The translations under genes were made by a program, and so were the position numbers. DNA of 7,102 nt from Methanocorpusculum sp. (GTDB taxonomy: Archaea > Halobacteriota > Methanomicrobia > Methanomicrobiales > Methanocorpusculaceae), in contig DALTWN010000046.1 of assembly GCA_029987045.1 (NCBI GenBank), positions 1 through 7,102 of the forward strand. The letters run 5' to 3'. Positions 1-4,839 of this stretch are shown in pieces. The notes under the pieces were generated by a model. The model was not told the DNA's origin. It did not search any database and worked only from the letters and a program-made list of their open reading frames with translations. Within the stretch, counting starts at the first letter, position 1; each line of letters begins with the position of its first letter.

Positions 1-132
1 ATGCGCGCAGCAGCAAACCTCTGCGACCAGGCACGTGAACTTGAGAAAGGCTGCGATGGTGTCATCCGCAAGCCGCACAAGAAGACTGGAGAAATCGTCT
101 CCAAAGTCGCACTTATCAGCAAGCCGGAGTAA
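1..132 (+). CDS. C-terminal part of an unrecognised protein (probably truncated by the window edge)
   Basis: The frame is open from base 1 and ends at a TAA at 130-132, giving 43 residues. It happens to begin with an ATG at base 1, but no upstream sequence is visible to show whether that is the true start. More likely this is the tail of a longer gene. The peptide is charged and soluble-looking, with an amphipathic stretch around ANLCDQARELEKGC (residues 6-18), a basic RKPHKKTG segment (23-30) and a short hydrophobic strand near the end. Codon use (CGC, CTC, GTC, ATC, AAG) matches the better-behaved genes of the window, which supports real coding. I do not recognise the family and assign no function. 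A T-rich stretch and a small hairpin follow the stop, as expected for the end of a transcript that converges on the radical SAM gene. Confidence 0.6.
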   Translation: MRAAANLCDQARELEKGCDGVIRKPHKKTGEIVSKVALISKPE

Positions 133-150
133 TCCTGCTTACCTGATAAC

Positions 151-196
151 ACCATTTTTCTTTTGGACCTTGGCGGGGGTGTCTTTTGAGGCACCC
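151..196 (+). terminator. T-rich tract and 8-bp hairpin downstream of the partial gene
   Basis: About 20 nt after the stop at 132 there is a T-rich run (TTTTTCTTTT, 155-164). It is followed by a hairpin: bases 177-184 pair with 189-196 around a TTTG loop, with one G-U pair. The stem is intact as plus-strand RNA; on the minus strand the G-U becomes a C-A mismatch. Archaeal termination needs mainly the T-run, so 155-164 is the likelier stop signal, and the hairpin may only protect the 3' end. Function is inferred. Confidence 0.4.
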
Positions 197-213
197 TTCC
201 TGAGGAGATTGTT

Positions 214-237
214 GTACAAAAAAGCTGTTTTGCGTTA
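214..237 (-). terminator. T-run terminator of the radical SAM gene
   Basis: Reading the minus strand past the radical SAM stop codon (TAA, 238-240), a run of six T (218-223 on the plus strand as A) appears within 20 nt. It is preceded by CAAAAC, which can form a weak 5-bp stem with TTTTG. T-runs just after the stop are the usual archaeal transcription terminator. It faces the plus-strand terminator of the partial gene, so the two converging units are insulated within about 100 bp. Confidence 0.5.
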
Positions 238-1386
238 TTATTTCTCGACGATACGCTGGATGAGCGACATGACCTTCGGTTTCGTCATGCGCTTGACACG
301 CGATACTCGTGAAATTGATGCCTGTACTGCAGACTCGTTGGTTTCCGACTCCATTCTCGTACAGATTTCATCGAAGATGCGTTTGTAGGCACGACAATGC
401 GGATCGACACCTTCAGCATTCTCCCGTGCAAGTGCGTTGTACGGACAGCCGCCGCGGCAGTAGGCAATGTGGCTGCAGGCAGAACATGCCGAGTCGACAT
501 GTGTCTTGAAATCTGTCAGTCTCTTTCCCGGCTGACTCTCCATAAGCTGTTCCAGCGAGGGGTGGTCCCTGACATAGCCCATGACCCATTCCGGCATCCC
601 GATGAACCGGTAACAGGGATAGATGGCGCCATCCGGACCGACTGCAAACGTCGAACCCATGCAGTCGGCATAGGTGCATACCGTTCCGACACCGGTAAAC
701 ACACAGCGGCAGAGATCGTTCACATTCATGATTTCGAACTGCGGATTCTCGATTGCGGTATCCAGCAGCCAGACCAGCAGTTCACCGTAATCCTCCGGCG
801 ACAGGGTCCATGCATTCGGATTATCGCCCTTCAGCGACGGCAGTGCCGGATGCAGCTTCATCGTCCACCCCTGGCTCTTGAAGAATTCCACAATATCCTC
901 TTTGCGCTGGACTGAAGAGTTCGTGAACGTGCAGATGAACCGGACAAGCAGTCCGTGATCGACTGCGATTCTGTAGCCGTTCATGCAGCGTTCGAAATAG
1001 TTGTCCCCACGCTGATAGTCGGTAAGGTCCTGTGGCCCGTCAATCGACGACCCGATCGGTACATGATATTCGGCCAATATGTCCGCGAGTTCATCCGTCA
1101 TCAGCCAGAGATTCGTCTGCATGGCAAACTCAGGATGCATGTGAGCAAGCTCCTTTGAAATCAGCGGAAGAGCCGACCGGTAGAATTCGGGGCCGGCAAG
1201 CAGCGGTTCGCCACCGTGGAAGGTGAAGGTGACATGTTCCTTGTCCATGGGCTTGAGCCACTCCACAATATCCCTGACGGTTTCCAGTGACATACGCGGC
1301 GAGTTCACATCGGAACTCCAGCAGTATTTGCATCTGCCGGGACATCCAAGCGTCGGGATTATCATAATGTGGAATGGATTTTTCAT
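238..1386 (-). CDS. SPASM-domain radical SAM protein, putative peptide-modifying enzyme (TIGR04083-like)
   Basis: The 382-residue protein starts with the radical SAM signature C-X3-C-X2-C (C15, C19, C22), the ligands of the [4Fe-4S] cluster that cleaves S-adenosylmethionine. HGGEP (57-61) and SIDGP (114-118) follow as in the anaerobic sulfatase maturase/peptide-modification branch. The C-terminal half is a SPASM domain with auxiliary-cluster cysteines: C237, C242, C258, then C301-X2-C304-X5-C310-X3-C314, and C331. The opening HIMIIPTLGCPGRCKYCWSS recalls a methanogen family named in databases as putative peptide-modifying radical SAM enzyme (Mhun_1560 family). That subfamily call is from memory; the superfamily call is secure. 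It is expected to be cytoplasmic and oxygen-sensitive. No sulfatase, and no convincing precursor peptide, lies beside it in this window. The start at 1386 is supported by a TATA-like box 25-26 nt upstream, implying a leaderless mRNA. The basic tail after residue 355 (SRVSRVKRMTKPK) lies outside the SPASM core. It is transcribed alone. Confidence 0.93.
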   Translation of the reverse strand: MKNPFHIMIIPTLGCPGRCKYCWSSDVNSPRMSLETVRDIVEWLKPMDKEHVTFTFHGGEPLLAGPEFYRSALPLISKELAHMHPEFAMQTNLWLMTDELADILAEYHVPIGSSIDGPQDLTDYQRGDNYFERCMNGYRIAVDHGLLVRFICTFTNSSVQRKEDIVEFFKSQGWTMKLHPALPSLKGDNPNAWTLSPEDYGELLVWLLDTAIENPQFEIMNVNDLCRCVFTGVGTVCTYADCMGSTFAVGPDGAIYPCYRFIGMPEWVMGYVRDHPSLEQLMESQPGKRLTDFKTHVDSACSACSHIAYCRGGCPYNALARENAEGVDPHCRAYKRIFDEICTRMESETNESAVQASISRVSRVKRMTKPKVMSLIQRIVEK

Positions 1387-1408
1387 GGTTCTAGAAATAA
1401 TGTGTGCG

Positions 1409-1416
1409 TTAAAAGC
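1409..1416 (-). promoter_or_regulatory. TATA-like box of the radical SAM gene
   Basis: On the minus strand GCTTTTAA lies with its centre about 25-26 nt upstream of the ATG at 1386. This is the standard TATA-to-transcription-start distance in archaea, so transcription probably begins at or next to the start codon. No ribosome-binding site is visible before this ATG, which agrees with a leaderless message. Confidence 0.45.
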
Positions 1417-1535
1417 TCTTCATGATTGTGATTTTAGGGGAGGTGTGTTGTCACTGTTAATGGCGGACCAATTTTCCTCAATTTTGGCGACGTAAAATAT
1501 CCACTTGATAGATAAATCAAAATACAGACATTTCG

Positions 1536-1549
1536 AATTTATATTATAT
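1536..1549 (+). promoter_or_regulatory. TATA box of the pRiA4b-like gene
   Basis: The A/T block AATTTATATTATAT lies 13-26 nt before the ATG at 1562. A TATA box centred near 1540 would start transcription at or a few bases from that ATG. It also lies downstream of the alternative in-frame start at 1505, which argues against that longer form. Confidence 0.5.
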
Positions 1550-1561
1550 CAATGTGATACT

Positions 1562-2029
1562 ATGAGCCCGACAAAGAAAGAAAACACAAAGGAAAAGAAG
1601 CTTCCAAGTAGTGCGAACAAATCATACATAATCAAGGTCACCTTCCCCAACAAGAGTTACCGACACATACGGTTTTCAGAAAAAAATACGCTGGAAGACC
1701 TGCACCTAATGATTATGGCTACTACCGATTTCTTTGACGAACATCTCCACTCATTTTTCATGGACGGGGTCGCATGGAATGAAAATAGTGAAATCCGTTG
1801 CAGATATGATGAGGAAGTACCCATTAAGGAATCGGACGCATATTTCACATTCAAAATGCTGAACCTTCCTGTTGGATACAAATTCCTCTATATCTTCGAT
1901 TATGGGGATGAATGGAGATTCAGATGCAGAGTCATGAAAATTCTCGATGAAGACACTGATTTCCCAACCGTAATTCTTTCCAAAGGAGAGCCACCAATAC
2001 AATACCCAGACTATGAAGATGAAGACTAA
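1562..2029 (+). CDS. pRiA4b ORF-3-like / IS1096 TnpR-passenger-like domain protein
   Basis: The 155-residue protein has a lysine-rich N terminus (1-20) followed by a beta-rich domain with the hallmarks of the plasmid pRiA4b ORF-3-like family. These are LEDLHLMIMATTDFFDEHLHSFFM (44-67, given here as landmarks L44, H48, H61, H63), the core FDYGDEW (112-118), and a C-terminal GEPPIQYPDYEDE (142-154), an altered form of the usual Gly/Pro/Glu-rich end. The family occurs on plasmids, with mobile elements and on chromosomes of bacteria and archaea; its biochemical role is unknown, so none is assigned. The start at 1562 is chosen because an ATG at 1505 lies upstream of the TATA box and would add residues unlike the family. 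Codon use differs from neighbours: four of seven arginines are AGA, whereas the next gene uses only CGT for its three. No transposase or inverted repeat flanks it here. Horizontal acquisition is plausible but not shown. Confidence 0.75.
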   Translation: MSPTKKENTKEKKLPSSANKSYIIKVTFPNKSYRHIRFSEKNTLEDLHLMIMATTDFFDEHLHSFFMDGVAWNENSEIRCRYDEEVPIKESDAYFTFKMLNLPVGYKFLYIFDYGDEWRFRCRVMKILDEDTDFPTVILSKGEPPIQYPDYEDED

Positions 2030-2067
2030 GGTGACATGAATAGTCTCATCAAATAACTTCCTGCATG

Positions 2068-2075
2068 TTTATAAT
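2068..2075 (+). promoter_or_regulatory. TATA box of the cyclophilin gene
   Basis: TTTATAAT is centred about 26 nt upstream of the ATG at 2098, exactly the archaeal TATA-to-start spacing. It predicts a leaderless transcript and decides the start codon, because the upstream in-frame ATG at 2065 lies before the TATA box. It also shows that the cyclophilin gene need not depend on the pRiA4b-like gene 68 nt upstream. Confidence 0.6.
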
Positions 2076-2097
2076 GAAACACAGCCCATCATTAATC

Positions 2098-2550
2098 ATG
2101 ACAAAAATTCTTCTAAAGACCACCATGGGCGATATCACCATCGAACTGCGTGAAGACATGCCGATTACCTCCGGAAACTTCGAAAAACTCGTGAAAGAAG
2201 GATTCTACAACGGTATCATCTTCCACCGTGTCATTGACGGATTCATGATCCAGGGCGGCGACCCGCGTGGTAACGGAACCGGCGGACCAGGATACCAGAT
2301 CAAGGACGAGTTCATGCCGGACAACAAGAACAACAAAGGAACCATCGCCATGGCAAATGCCGGACCGAACACCGGTGGATCCCAGTTCTTCATCAATCTT
2401 GTCAACAACAACTATCTCGACAAAGCACATCCGGCATTCGGTACCGTCGTCGAAGGCTTCGACGTCGTTGAGAAAATCGGAAAAGTCAAGACAAACTGGA
2501 ACGACAAGCCGCTCGAAGATGTCGTCATCAAAGAGGCGGTCGTCCTCTAA
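2098..2550 (+). CDS. Cyclophilin-type peptidyl-prolyl cis-trans isomerase
   Basis: The 150-residue protein is a minimal single-domain cyclophilin, which catalyses cis-trans isomerisation of bonds preceding proline during protein folding. Active-site landmarks are clear: FHRVIDGFMIQGGD (42-55) contains the catalytic arginine R44 (Arg55 of human CypA), F49, M50 and Q52; MANAGPNTGGSQFF (85-98) matches the substrate-binding segment; and H111 and F114 match His126 and Phe129. The position of human Trp121 is Tyr106, a substitution common in prokaryotic forms and associated with weak cyclosporin binding. There is no signal peptide or membrane segment, so it should be cytoplasmic. The start at 2098 is preferred over 2065 because of the TATA box between them and because the family begins close to the first beta strand (KILLKTTMGDITIEL). 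Codon bias is strong (CGT, GGC, ATC, AAC, AAG), which suggests good expression. It converges on pncB with 27 bp between stops. Confidence 0.96.
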   Translation: MTKILLKTTMGDITIELREDMPITSGNFEKLVKEGFYNGIIFHRVIDGFMIQGGDPRGNGTGGPGYQIKDEFMPDNKNNKGTIAMANAGPNTGGSQFFINLVNNNYLDKAHPAFGTVVEGFDVVEKIGKVKTNWNDKPLEDVVIKEAVVL

Positions 2551-2577
2551 AATTCTCTTTTTAAAAAAATTGAAAGA
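2551..2577. terminator. Bidirectional T-run terminator between the cyclophilin gene and pncB
   Basis: The spacer between the two convergent stop codons contains five T (2558-2562) immediately followed by seven A (2563-2569). Each strand therefore has a T-run just after its gene: T5 for the cyclophilin transcript and T7 for the pncB transcript. This compact arrangement fits archaeal termination at oligo-T without a strong hairpin. Confidence 0.6.
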
Positions 2578-4038
2578 TCAGAGGCTGCGGATTTCGTCAG
2601 CCATCTTGTGGACAAGATCCTTCTTGATAGTCCACAGTTTTTCGGACAGATCCACATAATACCGGTGCGGGTATTCGAACCGTTTGATTTCATCCCATAA
2701 CATGTCCAGTTCCTGTGCACAGTATGCTTTAACTGCAGATATTTCCGGAATCGTATAGACAAGTTTTCCCTCCTTGAAAATCGGAACCAGGAGCTCGCGT
2801 ACCGAAAAGTTCGTCAAAGTATTCGTCTTCCAGGTATTCACCGGATCAAAGATGGTGAGCGGTTTTGTTGTATCGATTACCTCATCATACACGCACAGGA
2901 GATCGGCAACGGCTTTTCCGCTTGCATTGTCAATCAGCCGGTAGATCTTCTTGAAATGCGGATTGGTGACTTTGGCGGCATCTTCACTGATCTTGATCTT
3001 CGGAACGATCGTTCCGTCTTTTTCAACGGCGGTAAGTTTATAGACACACCCGAATATCGGATTGCTCGACGATGTAATCATGCGTTCGCCGACGCCGAAT
3101 ACATCAATCTTTGCTCCTTCTGCCATAAGCGACTGAATGGAATATTCGTCAAGAGCATTCGATGCATAAATCTTACAACCGGTAAGTCCCGCATCATCCA
3201 GCATCTTGCGTGCAAGTTTGGAGAGATAGGCGATATCTCCAGAATCCAGACGAATACCGAACGAGGTGATTCCCTGCGGTATAAGGACCTCCTTAATTGC
3301 ACGGATCGCATTCGGCACGCCGCTTTTGATCGTATTGTAGGTATCGACCAGCAATACGGCATTGGTCGGATAGATTTCACAATACGTTTTGAACGCTTCG
3401 TATTCCGAATCGAACATCTGGACCCATGCGTGCGCCATGGTTCCGCCGGCCGGAACATGATAGAGTTCGTCCGTAAGCGTACATGCGGTCCCTGCACATC
3501 CGCCGATATATGCCGCACGCGCACCAAGAACCGCAGCATCCCCGCCCTGGGCACGACGTGACCCGAACTCGAGAACCGCACGGCCGTCGGCCGCACGACA
3601 TACCCGGTTTGCTTTCGTAGCAATCAGCGACTGATGATTCAGTGTCAGCAGAATGAATGTTTCAAGAATCTGTGCTTCCGGCGCCGGAGCTTTCACCGTC
3701 AGAATCGGTTCGTTCGGAAACACCGGTGTTCCTTCCGGAACTGCATAGATATCTCCGGTAAATTTGAATGTCGAAAGATAGGTCAGGAACTCTTCACTGA
3801 AAAGATGTTTTGAACGGAAATAGGCAATATCGTTCGCATCGAAATGCAGATCCTTGACATATTTGATTACCTGCTCAAGTCCCGCGGCGATTGCAAATCC
3901 TGCATTGTCGGGAACACTACGGAAGAATACATCGAAGAAGGTGATTTTCTGCTGCATCTGCGAGAGCACATATCCATTGCCCATCGTGAATTCATAAAAA
4001 TCACAAATCATTGCAAGGTTTCGTGTATCGACTGCCAT
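2578..4038 (-). CDS. pncB: Nicotinate phosphoribosyltransferase
   Basis: The 486-residue protein matches nicotinate phosphoribosyltransferase, which makes nicotinate mononucleotide from nicotinate and PRPP with ATP hydrolysis (Preiss-Handler salvage to NAD). Landmarks in order: DFYEFTM (13-19), like the family's N-terminal D-x-Y-x-x-TM; EFGSRRAQGGDAA (157-169); GTMAHAW (199-205) with H203 as the likely phosphorylated catalytic histidine; LLVDTYNT (229-236); GIRLDSGDIA (261-270); and GVGERM (315-320). Length is normal for the long bacterial-type form, which carries a C-terminal extension after the barrel (about 390-486). It is the last gene of its operon. The ATG lies 2 nt after the pncA stop (TAG-GT-ATG), so translation is probably coupled. 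The nicotinamide version of the enzyme is less likely, because a nicotinamidase-like gene sits directly before it. The adjacent pncA-pncB pair resembles one I recall from Clostridia, so transfer from bacteria is possible; that needs a tree. Confidence 0.93.
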   Translation of the reverse strand: MAVDTRNLAMICDFYEFTMGNGYVLSQMQQKITFFDVFFRSVPDNAGFAIAAGLEQVIKYVKDLHFDANDIAYFRSKHLFSEEFLTYLSTFKFTGDIYAVPEGTPVFPNEPILTVKAPAPEAQILETFILLTLNHQSLIATKANRVCRAADGRAVLEFGSRRAQGGDAAVLGARAAYIGGCAGTACTLTDELYHVPAGGTMAHAWVQMFDSEYEAFKTYCEIYPTNAVLLVDTYNTIKSGVPNAIRAIKEVLIPQGITSFGIRLDSGDIAYLSKLARKMLDDAGLTGCKIYASNALDEYSIQSLMAEGAKIDVFGVGERMITSSSNPIFGCVYKLTAVEKDGTIVPKIKISEDAAKVTNPHFKKIYRLIDNASGKAVADLLCVYDEVIDTTKPLTIFDPVNTWKTNTLTNFSVRELLVPIFKEGKLVYTIPEISAVKAYCAQELDMLWDEIKRFEYPHRYYVDLSEKLWTIKKDLVHKMADEIRSL

Positions 4039-4040
4039 AC

Positions 4041-4574
4041 CTACAATTTCCTGTTAATTATGGTTATCTGGAGATTGTCCATGACATCCAGCGCTTTTTC
4101 GTTCAATGATTCATCGAATGTGGACGTACATGCTGCATCGACGATGATTTCCGTTTCCGGCGCTGCCGCTTTCGCAAGAATTGCATTCGAGATAACACAG
4201 ATACTCGAAACCAGACCGACGAACTCGATGGATTCATAGGTCTTTGTCTTCAGATATTCAAAGATCTGCGGAGCCGGAAATGCATGTTTTTCAAAGACCT
4301 TGTCGGTCGGAAGAACCATCTCGGCAACCTTTCCATAGAGCTGATGGCCCCATGTCCCTTTAACACAGTGAACAACCGGCAGTTTCTTTCCTTCCTGCGT
4401 ACTGAGATAATCCGGGAAATGCGTGTCCAGGGTGAAGATGACCTCATCTCCTGCCGCACGGTATTTCTGAATCTTTTCTACAATCGGTGCTTCCAGTTCC
4501 AAGGCCTTCGGAAATCCTAGGGCGCCATCGATGAAGTCATGCTGGAAATCAGTTACTACGAGAAGATGAGTCAT
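4041..4574 (-). CDS. pncA: Nicotinamidase-like cysteine hydrolase (isochorismatase superfamily)
   Basis: The 177-residue protein belongs to the isochorismatase-like cysteine hydrolases. The catalytic triad can be read as D9 (VVTDFQHDF, 6-14), K96 (DKVFEKHAF, 91-99) and C126 (GLVSSICVISNA, 120-131). The cis-peptide neighbourhood V122-S125 and HCVKGT (69-74) also fit. Nicotinamidases hydrolyse nicotinamide to nicotinate plus ammonia, and the gene immediately downstream uses nicotinate, so nicotinamidase is the best reading. Of the four metal-ligand positions of classical PncA, D50, H52 and H69 are present. The third (His57 of the Mycobacterium enzyme) has no obvious histidine counterpart; the segment after H52 reads FPDYLSTQ. 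Metal binding may differ, or the substrate may not be plain nicotinamide. The gene starts 11 nt after the small protein gene and ends 2 nt before pncB. It should be cytoplasmic. Sure of the superfamily, fairly sure of the role. Confidence 0.85.
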   Translation of the reverse strand: MTHLLVVTDFQHDFIDGALGFPKALELEAPIVEKIQKYRAAGDEVIFTLDTHFPDYLSTQEGKKLPVVHCVKGTWGHQLYGKVAEMVLPTDKVFEKHAFPAPQIFEYLKTKTYESIEFVGLVSSICVISNAILAKAAAPETEIIVDAACTSTFDESLNEKALDVMDNLQITIINRKL

Positions 4575-4585
4575 ATTCTGAAAAC

Positions 4586-4837
4586 TTACTCTTCACCGAG
4601 GAATTTCTTCATTTCATGATAGATGAAATCACGAACTTTTTCGACTTCCTCGCGTTTTCCGCGGAATGCCAAAAGTTCACGTTCATCATGGTCCATGTTC
4701 GCAAAGGTAAGTGAACGGGTTACTCCGACCAGCTGGACATCATAGAGATTGATGACATCACGGATAGCCTTGCGCGGGGTTCCCGGCGGAAGAACCAGAT
4801 CGACCAGTTCTTCCTGTGGATTTTCTTCTTCCGGCAT
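4586..4837 (-). CDS. Small conserved-looking protein between marker 14 and pncA, function unknown
   Basis: The 83-residue protein begins MPEEENPQEELVDLVLPPG. It has an acidic disordered-looking start (1-11), then a compact domain: a hydrophobic strand (LVDLVLP), the turn PPGTPRKAIRD (helix N-cap), another strand (VQLVGV), a loop with NMDHDERE, a strand (LLAFRG) and a C-terminal helix (EEVEKVRDFIYHEMKKFL). This alternation could be a small alpha/beta fold, but I cannot name the family with confidence. The start at 4837 is chosen because it lies 2 nt after the marker 14 stop with AGGGAAG upstream on the minus strand. An in-frame ATG at 4906 would overlap marker 14 by 67 nt and add a basic segment that is just the other frame of the marker gene. 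Its position sandwiched in the operon suggests a link to marker 14, but that is inference. No cysteines or membrane segments are present. Confidence 0.78.
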   Translation of the reverse strand: MPEEENPQEELVDLVLPPGTPRKAIRDVINLYDVQLVGVTRSLTFANMDHDERELLAFRGKREEVEKVRDFIYHEMKKFLGEE

Positions 4838-4839
4838 GA

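Larger units (their letters stand above)
1387..1561. other. Divergent intergenic region between the radical SAM gene and the pRiA4b-like gene
   Basis: These 175 bp carry promoters for both flanking genes. I see no tRNA-like fold. A strong Shine-Dalgarno-like core, GGAGGTG (1439-1445), sits on the plus strand without a well-spaced start for any substantial reading frame. The same area holds a 12-codon frame (1422-1460) ending in Cys-Cys-His-Cys, and a 36-codon frame (1385-1495) that overlaps the radical SAM start in antisense. Neither is strong enough to call as a gene. Confidence 0.6.

Noticed and set aside
212..219. Palindrome TTGTACAA near the end of the radical SAM gene
   Set aside because: An isolated 8-bp palindrome in a terminator region; no second copy and expected by chance.
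35..388. 117-codon open frame on the plus strand overlapping the partial gene end and the radical SAM tail
   Set aside because: It crosses two terminator regions and overlaps real genes in other frames; composition (Ser/Arg/Phe) is not protein-like.
397..915. 172-codon open frame on the plus strand, antisense to the radical SAM gene
   Set aside because: Covers the SPASM region of a certain gene; translation is a His/Arg/Cys-rich shadow.
1385..1495. 36-codon plus-strand frame with two cysteines at the radical SAM start
   Set aside because: It begins inside the antisense of the radical SAM start codon, has no ribosome site or promoter at the right spacing, and lacks the repeated Cys pattern expected of a precursor peptide.
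1505..1561. Upstream extension of the pRiA4b-like gene from the ATG at 1505
   Set aside because: It would start before the TATA box and adds residues translated from promoter sequence.
2036..2056. Six-codon frame (MNSLIK) after the pRiA4b-like stop, with GGTGA just before its ATG
   Set aside because: Spacing of one base between the SD-like element and ATG is too short, and a six-residue frame is expected by chance.
2956..3561. 201-codon open frame on the plus strand, antisense to pncB
   Set aside because: Fully opposite the motif-bearing region of pncB, with no recognisable domain.
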